Part shown: one piece after another, positions 34,601-42,632 of the stretch
Layout of the letters: each line of letters begins with the position of its first letter
How positions within the stretch are numbered: the stretch's first letter is position 1
From: Hymenobacter sp. YIM 151500-1
Lineage (GTDB): Bacteria > Bacteroidota > Bacteroidia > Cytophagales > Hymenobacteraceae
NCBI RefSeq assembly: GCF_025979885.1
Contig: NZ_CP110139.1
Location: forward strand, 1,612,001 to 1,676,000
DNA length: 64,000 nt
Direction: 5' to 3'
The notes under the pieces: generated by a model
The model's database searches: none
What the model saw: only the letters and a program-made list of their open reading frames with translations
Told to the model about the DNA's origin: nothing
Made by a program: the position numbers and the translations under genes

Positions 34601-34810
34601 GCCCGCATTCAGCAGGGCGAAGCTGCCGGCCGCCAGCCGCGCCCCCTCACCTACGTGCATCTGCACCGCGGGGCTGCCCCCGGCTACCAGGTACGCCTGT
34701 TCAAAGGCCGCGAGCAGCGCCTGCAACAGCAGCAGTTGCTGCGCCGCACCCAGCACCTACTGCGCACCCAGCAGCTCGATACCACCTTGCAACTGCTGCC
34801 GGGGGAGTGA
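31622..34810 (+). CDS. AsmA-like inner-membrane-anchored envelope protein
   Basis: 1062 residues from ATG 31622. One N-terminal transmembrane helix (LLGMGLLTLLLAGLGVGVLL, about 9-28) is followed by an AsmA-type N-terminal domain (VRFSVLRDFPHLTASLHQLT, VGRADLRLHLGSLLQGQVRV) and a very long, Arg/Leu-rich, beta-strand repeat body ending in an AsmA C-terminal-like region (about 900-1040). Such proteins form long periplasmic grooves thought to carry phospholipids between membranes. The body is unusually arginine-rich, probably from high GC. It is monocistronic, with a large inverted repeat after its stop. Confidence 0.75.
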   Translation: MKLPSFRRLLGMGLLTLLLAGLGVGVLLGSRWGQRQLMRQVQEQLARNSELVPGPFRVRFSVLRDFPHLTASLHQLTLTDTAYQRAVPVLRVGRADLRLHLGSLLQGQVRVSRLRLTDVDLYQYTDAQGRSWGLRGRRPAPGQAAQRASTFALDSVRLRNVQLRTVNEFKRSSLALRIRRASFTAQASPLEATLRGTLVGQLDYLRTRRGYLFRQEQVRAQVQYRYDFRHRQGRLLRTWATLNADTVRISGTHTAAPDQPAGTRLHLRLAGQQPLLEVLRATLPAALLPHLAGARSPSKAHVDYTIRGLSSPTVRPRAVLRFRLRGAQMAWPDSGRTIRRWDLAATFDNGPARTPATTTLRLHQCRLYSAVGELDLAVQVADFARPRLHGRLRGRTELRQLAALVAPGRWQAQRGTATLNLTLRGRLPERSASAVPSPGAGRLSGRGTVVLHDAAFRLPGRAAEVRQLSVTLGLRDSLWTLTNLTGQVAGMRVQANATTLHLLDYLTDQHPSTTIRGSLAVDELRVAELRQLLASRSGPSRPNRAGKKPRTRPASLFAPGLRLDVRLRCRQLVLATDTLQQLAAHLRHDGRQVELRAFRTRLWGGQVSGEARWATAGRLTNSPLRLHVAGRWGTVAYRRLLAVLERPPRPGPAAPTLPLRDMLLTATGQATVDVQDLRTGSQEDIRNLHLRVLKSNGRVQLPALRFTTSAGGRGQANAAAHLSGARLTRLSAQATLHYPLLDVQRLLLLMAALAPTGRPAGERRTAKPDGPRITELLTARLRITADQARYGVLRGTELRVVSSVRPGRAVLEDCHLQALGGHVGVRGQLLNTAEPGRYPVRAQVELRQVQLPAAFGLAHSLQLAVPGPANVRGTVHGTADLRTVLGADFLPRLPQSYAHLQARVQGLELLEVEALMQALRFLREKRTRHLVFEPLQAQLLLDRDRVLIPDLRLPSNLTDLAISGEYALAGPGTNLYVGLRPTQALFGNNNQRVARIQQGEAAGRQPRPLTYVHLHRGAAPGYQVRLFKGREQRLQQQQLLRRTQHLLRTQQLDTTLQLLPGE

Positions 34811-34821
34811 TGGGGTTAATG

Positions 34822-34991
34822 GTGACAAGTGACAAGTGACAAGTGACAAGTAGACCGTCCTGCTGAGCGAAGGCGCAGCCGCAGTCGAAGCATCTCTACC
34901 TCTAGCTAACCTCTAACGGCCGCAACGAAGCGGGAGAGATGCTTCGCCTGCGCTCAGCATGACCGTTCTTCCTGTCACCTGTCACCTGTCA
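34822..34991. repeat. Nested inverted repeat: heptad arms (type H) around a family A unit
   Basis: Four perfect tandem GTGACAA heptads (34822-34849) face three perfect CCTGTCA heptads (34971-34991), complementary with one mismatch per heptad. Between them sits a complete family A unit (34857-34963, GTCCTGCTGAGC...CTCAGCATGAC). This is the clearest case of type H arms enclosing a dispersed repeat. Confidence 0.85.
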
Positions 34992-35021
34992 CCTTCTCAC
35001 TTCCTCACCTCATTATCTAAC

Positions 35022-36443
35022 TCAAAACCCTTTGGGCAAATCAATGCCGTGGATGGTGCGAAAGAGGCTGAGGGCGTTCTGGTCGGTGAGGCCGCCGATG
35101 TAGTCGGTAAGCAGGATGATTTGCTCGTAGGCGGTAGCGCCTTGCTGGTGGCCGTCGGCGCGGAACTGGGCGGGCAGCAGCTGGAGCAGTTTGCGGGAGC
35201 GGGGGCTGCCGTGGGGGTCGAAGGTAGCGTGCAGAAAGGCGTCGAGCAGGCCGGCCAGCACCTCGAAGCCGGCCGCCTCGATTTCGAGCACCGGGCGGCT
35301 GCGGTAGAGGTGGTCCATGGTGAGCTGGTGCACCTGCTGAAGCTGGTCCCAGCAGTCGAGCTGGCGCACCAGGGGCTCGTCGGAGCGGCCGCGGAGCAGG
35401 TCATCGGCGCGGTCGGCGAAGAGGCGGGCGGTTTGCTGGACGAGGCGGTTGATGAGGCGGGCCCGGAGGTAGCCTAGTTCCTCGCGCCAGTCGCGCCACT
35501 CCACGGAGCGGGGGCGGCCGGGCGTGTCGGCCAGCATGTCGCGCAGGAGCTGCAAGCCCAGCTCGCACGGAATCAGGCCCAGCTTCAGCCCATCTTCAAA
35601 GTCGATGATGCGGTAGCAGATGTCGTCGGCGGCTTCTACCAGAAAGGCCAGCGGGTGGCGGTGGTAGAAGCCCCCGCCCTGGGCGCCGGGCGGCTTGGGC
35701 AGCAGCCCCAGCTCCTGAGCCACGTCCTGAAACCGGACGGCTTCGGTCTGGAAGTAGCCGTACTTTTTCTCGCTGGTGCCGCGGGTCAGGCCAGCTTCTT
35801 CCACCACCGAAGGCCGCGGATACTTGCTGAACGCGCCCAGTGTGGCATAGGTCAGGCCCAGGCCGGCCGAGCCGGAGCTGTGAGCAGCGTAGGTGTGGGT
35901 CAGCACCCGGAAGCCGGCGGCGTTGCCTTCAAACTGCTGCAAGTCGGCGCGCTGGGTGGCGTTGAGCACCCGCACAAAGGGCTCGGCGGCCGGGCTGCGG
36001 AAGTAGGTGGAAATGGCGTCTTCGCCAGAGTGGCCGAAGGGCGGGTTGCCGATGTCGTGGGCCAGGCAGGCGGCGGCCACGATGTCGCCGAAATCGGAGT
36101 CGAGGTGGGGATGCTGCTGGGCCAGGCCGGCCGTTTCTTCGAGCAGCAGCCGGCCCCCGAGGCGGCCCAGGGAGCGGCCCACGCAGGCCGTTTCCAACGA
36201 GTGCGTGAGGCGGGTGTGCACGAAGTCGGTTTCAGGCAGGGGCATAACCTGGGTTTTGCGCTGCAAGCGCCGAAAGGCCGAGCTGAACACCACCCGGTCG
36301 TAGTCCTGCACGAAGGCCCCGCGCACGGGCGGCGCATCCGTCACAACGTGCAGCTGGGGCTGCTCGGGGTAGCGGCGGCGGCTGAGCAGCCGCTCCCAGG
36401 TCATGGTCGGGGCGTTTTCGGGGTCGGGCGTGAGGTGAAGCAT
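35022..36443 (-). CDS. dgt: Deoxyguanosinetriphosphate triphosphohydrolase (dGTPase)
   Basis: About 473 residues. Hydrolyses dGTP (and often other dNTPs) to the deoxynucleoside and triphosphate, controlling dNTP pools. HD-domain metal ligands are visible in FVHTRLTHSLE (H76 from this start) and CLAHDIGNPPFGHSGEDA (H129-D130). Start chosen at 36443 because a near-consensus -7 sequence (TACCTTGC) lies just ahead of it; 36404 (MTWERLLS) is an alternative that matches the usual N-terminus of the family. It diverges from the methyltransferase gene. Confidence 0.93.
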   Translation of the reverse strand: MLHLTPDPENAPTMTWERLLSRRRYPEQPQLHVVTDAPPVRGAFVQDYDRVVFSSAFRRLQRKTQVMPLPETDFVHTRLTHSLETACVGRSLGRLGGRLLLEETAGLAQQHPHLDSDFGDIVAAACLAHDIGNPPFGHSGEDAISTYFRSPAAEPFVRVLNATQRADLQQFEGNAAGFRVLTHTYAAHSSGSAGLGLTYATLGAFSKYPRPSVVEEAGLTRGTSEKKYGYFQTEAVRFQDVAQELGLLPKPPGAQGGGFYHRHPLAFLVEAADDICYRIIDFEDGLKLGLIPCELGLQLLRDMLADTPGRPRSVEWRDWREELGYLRARLINRLVQQTARLFADRADDLLRGRSDEPLVRQLDCWDQLQQVHQLTMDHLYRSRPVLEIEAAGFEVLAGLLDAFLHATFDPHGSPRSRKLLQLLPAQFRADGHQQGATAYEQIILLTDYIGGLTDQNALSLFRTIHGIDLPKGF

Positions 36444-36539
36444 GGTCCCGGCAAGGTACGGCAAAGCCGGCAGGTGTGCAGCGCCGGGGGGCTATTCGGG
36501 CGGTGCAGCTTGGGGATACATTGCTGCTCCCGGCTGGAG

Positions 36540-36547
36540 TACCTTTG
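36540..36547 (+). promoter_or_regulatory. -7 promoter box for the methyltransferase gene
   Basis: TACCTTTG matches TAnnTTTG, 44 bases upstream of the GTG start at 36592; it supports rejecting earlier in-frame starts. Confidence 0.6.
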
Positions 36548-36591
36548 GCAGCCCAGCCAGTAACTTCCCGCCCCTTTTTCACTCCGAAGCC

Positions 36592-37239
36592 GTGCAAACG
36601 CCCCGCAACATCATCGACTGCTACGACAAAACGGCCCAGCGGTACGCCGCCGAGTTTCGGCACGAGCTTGACCACAAGCATTTCGACCGGCTGGTGCTGC
36701 GGGCGTTTGCGCAGGAAAACGCCACGCGCGGGCCCGTGCTGGACCTGGGCTGCGGACCCGGCCACACCACGGCGTTCCTGGCCGCCTGCGGACTTCCCGA
36801 CGTGCTCGGCCTGGATATCTCTCCCGAAATGGTGAAGCAAGCCCGCCTGGAGCACCCGCAGTTGCGCTTTACCACCGGCGACATCCTGCACCTGGCCTTT
36901 GCCGACAGCTCGGTTGGCGCGGCCATTGCTTTTTACTCGCTGATTCACTTCGAGCCGGCCCAGCTGCACGTGGCGCTAAGCGAAATCCGGCGGGTCCTCC
37001 AGCCGGGCGGGCAGCTCCTGTTTTCGTTTCACATTGGCGCCGAAATCGTGCACCGCGACGAGTTTCTGGGTGAAGTCGTCAGCATCGACTTTCGCTTTAT
37101 GCTGCCTGACGCTGTGGTGCCGCTGCTGCGCGAAACTGGTTTTGCCGTGCTGGACGTGCTGGAGCGCCATCCCTACCCCGACGTGGAATACCCCAGCCGC
37201 CGGGCCTACGTGTGGGTGGCGAAGCCGGCCGGCGACTAA
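36592..37239 (+). CDS. Class I SAM-dependent methyltransferase
   Basis: 215 residues from GTG 36592 (VQTPRNIIDCYDKTAQRYAA). Rossmann-like fold with motif I VLDLGCGPGHTTAF (about 42-55), the acidic residue after strand 2 in VLGLDISPEMV, then TTGDILHLAFAD and the post-core segment IRRVLQPGGQLLFSFHI. It belongs to the broad Methyltransf_11/25 group; the methyl acceptor is unknown. The open frame extends upstream into the dgt promoter region, but the -7 box at 36540-36547 argues for the GTG start. The DUF3817 gene follows with its own promoter box. Confidence 0.85.
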   Translation: MQTPRNIIDCYDKTAQRYAAEFRHELDHKHFDRLVLRAFAQENATRGPVLDLGCGPGHTTAFLAACGLPDVLGLDISPEMVKQARLEHPQLRFTTGDILHLAFADSSVGAAIAFYSLIHFEPAQLHVALSEIRRVLQPGGQLLFSFHIGAEIVHRDEFLGEVVSIDFRFMLPDAVVPLLRETGFAVLDVLERHPYPDVEYPSRRAYVWVAKPAGD

Positions 37240-37274
37240 TTCTGAGCTGGCGCCGCCTGGCCCTTCCTGGCCCC

Positions 37275-37282
37275 TATCTTTG
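37275..37282 (+). promoter_or_regulatory. -7 promoter box adjacent to the DUF3817 start codon
   Basis: TATCTTTG ends five bases before the ATG at 37288, predicting a leaderless or nearly leaderless mRNA. Confidence 0.6.
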
Positions 37283-37287
37283 CTTTG

Positions 37288-37593
37288 ATGAATTCTTCTC
37301 TGCTCACCACTGCGTTAGGCCGCCTGCGGGTTATTGGTTTCCTGGAAGGCTGGTCTTTTCTGATTTTGCTGCTGATTGCTATGCCCCTGAAATACCTGGC
37401 CGGGCAGCCCGCTGCCGTCCGCCACGTAGGCATGGCGCACGGGCTGCTGTTCGTGCTCTACGTGCTGCTGGTGCTGCAAAACGCCCTGGAGCACCGCTGG
37501 TCCCTGCGCAAAACGTTGCTGGCCCTGCTGGCCTCGTTCATCCCGCTGGGCACCTTTTGGGCCGACCGGCACTTGTTCCGCCCGGCGGAGTAG
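37288..37593 (+). CDS. DUF3817 domain-containing small membrane protein
   Basis: 101 residues with three hydrophobic helices (FLEGWSFLILLLIAMPLKYL, VGMAHGLLFVLYVLLVLQNA, LLALLASFIPLGTFWADRHL). The sequence GFLEGWSF...PLKYLAG...HGLLFVLY is the DUF3817 (YdzA-like integral membrane) pattern. Function unknown. The next gene is on the opposite strand, converging, with only 43 bases between them. Confidence 0.85.
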   Translation: MNSSLLTTALGRLRVIGFLEGWSFLILLLIAMPLKYLAGQPAAVRHVGMAHGLLFVLYVLLVLQNALEHRWSLRKTLLALLASFIPLGTFWADRHLFRPAE

Positions 37594-37636
37594 TGTGGCC
37601 GAAGTTGACGCAGCTAGCGGCCCTCGTTCTAGTTGC

Positions 37637-38401
37637 TCATGGGTGCTCGTGCGGAGGTGGGGGCGGCAGCTCAGCCGCGGCGCGCGGCAGCAAAGCCGTA
37701 GGCACCCGCGGATAATGATGGTGCACGTGGTGAAAGGCAAACGACGCCAGCACGGGTGTCCAGAACCGCGCCGTGGCGGCTGAGGCTCGCACCGCCGGGT
37801 TGTGCTCCGACAAATGATGTGGCAGGTAGGCCGCCCAAATGGGCAGCGTGGCGCTCATCACAAAGGCCACCGCCCAGTACACCAGTCCCACCAGACTACC
37901 CCACCACAGATAGACCGCCACAAAAACTGCCAGCAGAACCAGCGTGGCGGCTGTTTCCAGCCACTGGATGCGCCGGGTGTGCGGGGCCATGCGCAACGAC
38001 TCCCGCCGCAGCATCAGGATGTGGTAGGGGCCCTGCCACAGCACCCGCCAGAAACGCCAGGTAGCGGGGGCGCCCTCGGGGTCGTCGGGTTGCAGGCAGT
38101 GGGCGTGATGGCGCAGGTGCGTTACCTGCAAGCCGTGGCCGCTTTTCAGCAGCAGCAGCCCGCTAAGCGTTAGCAGCCGCTTATTGGCGGCTTTGGATAA
38201 GCCAAGGGCTTGGTGCATGGCGTCGTGCATCTGCACAAACCCCGACAGGCACACGGCCACTGCTAGAGGCACGGCCAGCCACCACCAGCCCAGGCCGGCC
38301 ATAAACACGTAGGCTCCCAGCAGCAGCCAAGGGCGTAACAGCTCCAGCCACCGCTGGGCCGGAGAAAGCTGTAAGTGAGCAGAAAGCGTGTTAGGCTGCA
38401 T
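37637..38401 (-). CDS. Fatty acid desaturase-type membrane enzyme
   Basis: 254 residues with four main hydrophobic spans and the three histidine clusters of the membrane di-iron desaturase/hydroxylase superfamily: H59-D-A-M-H63, HLRHHAH (95-101) and FHHVHHHYP near 222-230. It introduces a double bond or hydroxyl into an acyl or carotenoid-like chain; the substrate is not evident. It is the last gene of a minus-strand trio with a DUF4166 gene (25 bases upstream) and a START/DoxX fusion gene. A lipid-related role for the group is inferred. Confidence 0.85.
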   Translation of the reverse strand: MQPNTLSAHLQLSPAQRWLELLRPWLLLGAYVFMAGLGWWWLAVPLAVAVCLSGFVQMHDAMHQALGLSKAANKRLLTLSGLLLLKSGHGLQVTHLRHHAHCLQPDDPEGAPATWRFWRVLWQGPYHILMLRRESLRMAPHTRRIQWLETAATLVLLAVFVAVYLWWGSLVGLVYWAVAFVMSATLPIWAAYLPHHLSEHNPAVRASAATARFWTPVLASFAFHHVHHHYPRVPTALLPRAAAELPPPPPHEHP

Positions 38402-38426
38402 ACGCTGGATAAAGTAAAAAACGCAC

Positions 38427-39107
38427 CTATTCGCGCGCTTCGGTCCGAACGGGAAGGGCGTAGGCAGGAATGTCGGCGGAGGCTACGGGCTGCCACTCGG
38501 GCTGGAAATGGCCGCGGTAGCCGAAGAGCTTCCCAAAGGTACGGTTGCTGACTTCAACCTGAATACGGTAGCAACCCGCTGCATCGTCATACCACTCTTC
38601 TACATCGGCGCGGCCCGAGAGTAGCATGGGAAACCGGAAGCTGAGCGGCCCCTCGTAGAAGCGCTGCTCGCCCGACAGCAGGCGCAGTCCGCCCCGCTCC
38701 GTCACGGCCAGGTCAATATCCACGGCCAGGTGCTGATGAGTGCCCAGGTAGTCCACGATGCGGCTCCGCTGTTGGCTCCAAATCATGGTGGCATCGAAGC
38801 ACCGGGTGCGTTGCGGAAACTCGAAGCGGCGAATCCACGTCACGGTTTCGCGGCCCAGGGCGTCGCGGTACGCATAGTTTTCGATGCGAAACGGAACCTG
38901 CCGACCGGTTTCCGGAAACATGATGTGCCGCAACAACCCAACGCGCAGGAAGGGCTGGGCAATGAATGGGCCATGCCAGACCTGCTCCATCGTGCCCCGC
39001 CCAATAAAGGCCTGCTCTTTGGTGCTATGCAGCCGGAGCCGCTCCTGAATGCGGGGATGCAGGCGGGCAAAATCGGCGCCCAAGGTTCGTTCGTAAATGG
39101 ATTGCAT
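38427..39107 (-). CDS. DUF4166 domain-containing protein
   Basis: 226 residues matching DUF4166 throughout: RLHSTKEQAFIGRGTMEQVW, GRQVPFRIENYAYRD, ETVTWIRRFEFP and the C-terminal FGKLFGYRGHFQPEW. In other genomes this domain occurs next to or fused with saccharopine-dehydrogenase-like or DoxX proteins; no function is proven. Here it sits between a DoxX fusion gene (29 bases upstream) and a desaturase gene, so all three are probably one transcript. Confidence 0.85.
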   Translation of the reverse strand: MQSIYERTLGADFARLHPRIQERLRLHSTKEQAFIGRGTMEQVWHGPFIAQPFLRVGLLRHIMFPETGRQVPFRIENYAYRDALGRETVTWIRRFEFPQRTRCFDATMIWSQQRSRIVDYLGTHQHLAVDIDLAVTERGGLRLLSGEQRFYEGPLSFRFPMLLSGRADVEEWYDDAAGCYRIQVEVSNRTFGKLFGYRGHFQPEWQPVASADIPAYALPVRTEARE

Positions 39108-39136
39108 AGGAGCTGGCCGGGTTTAAACAAAGCAAA

Positions 39137-40123
39137 CTACTGGGCCGCAGCATATGCGGTCTGCTCCTGCCCCACTGCCGCTTCCCGTTCCGGAGCGTGC
39201 TGCTTAGGCGGCGGCCGACGCAGGCAGCGGGCTGCACTGGGCAATTCGGCCGGGTCGAGTAGCAGCCCGACGGCGGCCAGGGTCAGCATGGCCAGGTTCA
39301 GGGTGAGAGGATTGAACGGCGCTACAAATACGCCGGGCTGGCTGAACACCGCCCCCAGCCCCAGCACGACCAGCCCCAGGCAATTCAACCAGTAAGCTCC
39401 CCGCAGATACCGCACGGGCAGCAGCCACAGCAGCAGGCCAAAGCCAATTTCGGCCCATCCTACCCCTTGGGCAATGAGCCGGGCCGTAGCCGCCGAGAAG
39501 CCGGCGCCCTGCAAAATGGCCAGCTCACCGGTGTCGGGGTACAATAGCTTGGGCACCAAGCCCTGATACATCCAGATAAAGCCCAGCGTGAAGCGCACCA
39601 GGGCAAACAGCAAACTCGAGCGGATGGAAGCCGCCGGCCGAACGCCTCGCTCCAGCCACAGCCGGAGGCAATCGAAGCTCCAGGCTGTGGCCCAGCCCAT
39701 CAGGGGGCGAAACACGATGGTGTCAACAACGCGCCCGAGCCAGCCAAACCGCGTTTGGTAGTCGTAGCTGGTAAAGAACCGGATGCCTGCTCCATTAACC
39801 TGCGGCACGTACTTCCAGTAGCCAGCGCCAGTCCGAATCAAGGAAATCGGCTTGTCGGACCAGAATTTCAGGACTGAAGTTCGTTCCCCGTTTTTCTCGC
39901 GGGTACCCACACTCTCGCCGCAGCCGGCTACGCCCAGCCCAAAGCCAATGCGGGTGGCGTACGTAAACTGCTGCGGATGCTCCTCAGAAGGCCGGGGCAG
40001 ATAGTCGATAGAAGTAAAGCGCAAATCCCACTGCTGATGCAGGTCAGGTTGCTGCGTGTGCGTCCACAGCTCGTCCAGCGGGCAACGAATCAGGGCTTCA
40101 ACGTAAATCGGCGAACTTTTCAC
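39137..40123 (-). CDS. Fusion: SRPBCC (START-like) domain + DoxX-like membrane domain
   Basis: 328 residues in two parts. Residues 1 to about 155 form an SRPBCC ligand-binding domain (YVEALIRCPLDELWTHTQQP, WDLRFTSIDYLP, SVLKFWSDKPISLI). From about 170 the chain has four hydrophobic helices of DoxX-like type (FALVRFTLGFIWMYQGLVPK, LIAQGVGWAEIGFGLLLWLL). The tail is a Pro/Arg-rich cytoplasmic segment. A soluble hydrophobic-ligand cup joined to a membrane carrier domain, ahead of DUF4166 and a desaturase, suggests handling of a lipophilic substrate (inference). It begins the operon. Confidence 0.82.
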   Translation of the reverse strand: MKSSPIYVEALIRCPLDELWTHTQQPDLHQQWDLRFTSIDYLPRPSEEHPQQFTYATRIGFGLGVAGCGESVGTREKNGERTSVLKFWSDKPISLIRTGAGYWKYVPQVNGAGIRFFTSYDYQTRFGWLGRVVDTIVFRPLMGWATAWSFDCLRLWLERGVRPAASIRSSLLFALVRFTLGFIWMYQGLVPKLLYPDTGELAILQGAGFSAATARLIAQGVGWAEIGFGLLLWLLPVRYLRGAYWLNCLGLVVLGLGAVFSQPGVFVAPFNPLTLNLAMLTLAAVGLLLDPAELPSAARCLRRPPPKQHAPEREAAVGQEQTAYAAAQ

Positions 40124-40240
40124 TTAGCGAAATAACAACGGCTTATCTTCTGAAAGATAGCAATACCGTTGAGATTCCCAGGCCTTCCGGCCGCATTTTT
40201 CGCCACCATTTTCCTGCTTCAGACGCCAAGCCAGGTGCGC

Positions 40241-40933
40241 TTACTCGCCCGGCTCTTCCCCGGCCCGGCCCAGCAGGCGCACGGTGGCGTAGCCCAGGAT
40301 GAGGAAGGCCCCGAACAGCAGCGTAACGCCCCAGGTGCGGGGGTGGGCCGTGGGGTTGATGAGGCGTTGCAGGATGTCGTAGAACAGGGTGAAGGGGTTG
40401 GTGAGGACGTCCCAGGAGTTGAAGCGCAGAAACCGACCCAGGTAAATACCGAAGGCGCTGAGCAGCAACGCGCCGGCCGCAAACCCCCAGCCGGCGCCCA
40501 CGCCCAAGCGGCGGGCCACCAGGGCCTGCATATCTAGCAGCGAAGCGTAGGCCAGCATCAGTCCGTTCCAGGCGCAGCTCAGGATGAGGGCCAGGTCGTA
40601 CCAGTAGGGTACGCCGGGCCGGGGCTCCAGGTGGAACAGGTCGGTGAGGATGTAGGGGGCATTGGGAAAAAACAGCAGCCACACCGCCCCCGCCGGCACC
40701 AGCACCCGCGCCCGGAGTTGCACGGCGGCCAGCCCCAGCATGGAACTCAGCCCAAACGGAATCAGGGCCAGAAACAGATTCCAGAGCAGAAACACAAACA
40801 GCAGCTGCTTGGTCAGCAGCACCCGAAACGTGATAAGCACCACGCTCAGCGTAAGCGAAGCCCCCAGCACCAGCAGCAGGCTCAGGCGCCGCCGCAGCCG
40901 CGGCCCCGACAAAGCAGCAACAAACAAGGGCAT
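40241..40933 (-). CDS. DUF1361 domain-containing membrane protein
   Basis: 230 residues with about seven hydrophobic helices and the DUF1361 signature: LLFVFLLWNLFLALIPFGLS, WLLFFPNAPYILTDLFHL, PYWYDLALILSCAWNGL and GRFLRFNSWDVLTNP. Function unknown. It stands alone between the desaturase operon and the tolC-like gene on the same strand. Confidence 0.88.
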   Translation of the reverse strand: MPLFVAALSGPRLRRRLSLLLVLGASLTLSVVLITFRVLLTKQLLFVFLLWNLFLALIPFGLSSMLGLAAVQLRARVLVPAGAVWLLFFPNAPYILTDLFHLEPRPGVPYWYDLALILSCAWNGLMLAYASLLDMQALVARRLGVGAGWGFAAGALLLSAFGIYLGRFLRFNSWDVLTNPFTLFYDILQRLINPTAHPRTWGVTLLFGAFLILGYATVRLLGRAGEEPGE

Positions 40934-41057
40934 AGGCAGGTGAGCTTGAACTACAAAAGACTGGCGCGCTGCAAGGTACAGCAGCCGCTGGCAATACGGC
41001 GCTTGTGCGGGCTAGTTGGCGCGGGTTGTCATTCCGGACGGGGCGAGGAATAACGGG

Positions 41058-42632
41058 TTACGGCTCCTGCTCCGGCTCGGGGCCGCCGGCAGCCCAGCCC
41101 AGGGTGGCTTGGGTTTGGGCGTACTTGGCTTGCAGCTCAACCAGCTTCACGCGGGCCGAAATAAGGCTGGCCTCGCGGGAGTTGATAAGAAACACCGAGC
41201 TTTCCCCATTCTCGAAGCGGATTTGCTCGCCCTGGCGCAGACGCTCGGCGTTTTGCACCACCTGCTCCTGCAAGCGGAGCTGCTCCCGCAAGGCTTCCCA
41301 GTCGTTGGCCACGGCCCGCACGTTGGTCTGGATTTCACGGGTGTCCTGCTGAATGTCCAGCTCGGTTTCGACAAGCTTGATGCGGTTGAGCTGGAGCTTG
41401 GCCCGCTCCTGGCGCAGCAGCAGCGGGTAGGCAAAGCTCACGCCCAGCTTGTAGTTGTTTTGGAGGTAGGTGCCGCGCAGGCTGGCATTTTTCTCGGGGC
41501 TGAAGGGCTGGCCGGCTTGCAGCAGGTTGTAGTCGATGGAAAGCTTGGGCAGGAGCTTGTTGCTGAGCAGGCGCCGCTCGATGCCCAGCTGGTTAAGCTT
41601 GGCGCGGCTTTTTTGCAGGTCCGGATGAATCTGCTGGGCCAGCCGGGCCAGGGCGGCCACCGTGTCGGGGGGCAGGGCGCGCCAGTCGGCGGGGCCGGGC
41701 AGGCGCTGGGGTCGCACGGCGGCGGGCAGCTCCCGCGGCTGCTGCTGCTCGTCCCAGAGGTAGTTGCTCAGCAGCAGGGTGGCGTTGCGCCACTGCACCC
41801 GCGCCTGGCTCAGCGTAGCCAAGCGGTTTTGCAGCTCGGTCAGGGCCTCCACCGAGTCGATGGCGGCCAGGTCGCCGAGGCGCACCCGCTCCCGAATGGC
41901 CCGGAACCGGATGTCGGCCAGCTCCACGTTTTGGCGCAGCAGCTCCTGGCGCTGGTAGCTCAGGCTCCAGTCCCAGTAGTCTTTGGCGGCTTGCAGCACC
42001 AGCTTGTTGAGGGCGCTACGCCGCTCGGCTTCGGCCAGCCCTTGCAGGGCCTGAGCCTGGCGCACGGCCGCCCGGCGCTCATCAATCAGCAGCCCCTGGG
42101 CCAGCGGCACCGACAGCCCCAGGTAGCTCAGGCCGGTGGGGGCAGTGTAGTTCTCGGGGTTGACATACGGGCCCACGCCCCGCTCAAAGCCGGCTTTTAC
42201 ATCCAGCCCGTACCACACCGGCACGCGCAACTGGGTGTCCCAGTCGTGGAAGTACTCCTTGCCCCCGAAGGTTTTGCCGTAGTACTTGCTGGCCACGGTG
42301 GGGTCGAGCACGCCGCGGGCAAAGCGGATTTCCTGGCGGGCCCGCTCCGGCTGCAAGCCAGCCTGCCGGGCTATGGGGTGGCGCAGGGTTACGTAGGTGA
42401 GCAGGTCGGCCAGGCTGAACGTGCGGGCCGTGTCGGGCAACACCAGGGGCCGCGCCACCAGGGGCTGGGCGCCGTCGGTGGTGAGCTGGCGGGCCCGTTG
42501 CAGCACCTGGCGCTGGGCCTGCTCCCGCGTGAGCGGCGGCTGGGCCGGGGTGGTAGCCTGGGCCACCGCCTCCATCACGCCGCCGGCCAGCAGCAGCCAG
42601 GCACGTAGTACTATTGAGCGTATTCCGGTCAT
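41058..42632 (-). CDS. TolC-family outer-membrane channel protein
   Basis: 524 residues. A short signal-like N-terminus (IRSIVLRAWLLLAGGVMEAV) is followed by two outer-membrane-efflux-type repeats with long coiled-coil helices (for example LVLQAAKDYWDWSLSYQRQE and the second-repeat ELDIQQDTREIQTNVRAVAN). It forms the outer-membrane duct of a tripartite exporter with the HlyD adaptor and ABC protein encoded immediately upstream. Its start overlaps the hlyD-type stop by four bases (ATGA), so translation is coupled. The C-terminus is Gly/Pro/Glu-rich. Confidence 0.92.
   Translation of the reverse strand: MTGIRSIVLRAWLLLAGGVMEAVAQATTPAQPPLTREQAQRQVLQRARQLTTDGAQPLVARPLVLPDTARTFSLADLLTYVTLRHPIARQAGLQPERARQEIRFARGVLDPTVASKYYGKTFGGKEYFHDWDTQLRVPVWYGLDVKAGFERGVGPYVNPENYTAPTGLSYLGLSVPLAQGLLIDERRAAVRQAQALQGLAEAERRSALNKLVLQAAKDYWDWSLSYQRQELLRQNVELADIRFRAIRERVRLGDLAAIDSVEALTELQNRLATLSQARVQWRNATLLLSNYLWDEQQQPRELPAAVRPQRLPGPADWRALPPDTVAALARLAQQIHPDLQKSRAKLNQLGIERRLLSNKLLPKLSIDYNLLQAGQPFSPEKNASLRGTYLQNNYKLGVSFAYPLLLRQERAKLQLNRIKLVETELDIQQDTREIQTNVRAVANDWEALREQLRLQEQVVQNAERLRQGEQIRFENGESSVFLINSREASLISARVKLVELQAKYAQTQATLGWAAGGPEPEQEP

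Noticed and set aside
34822..34991. Regular short repeats as a possible CRISPR array
   Set aside because: Units are 7 nt with no spacers, and the other side is their complement; no cas genes are nearby.
40143..40994. Minus-strand frame of 283 codons overlapping the DUF1361 gene
   Set aside because: Ala/Gly/Arg-rich alternate frame; DUF1361 in the other frame has clear membrane helices and family motifs.
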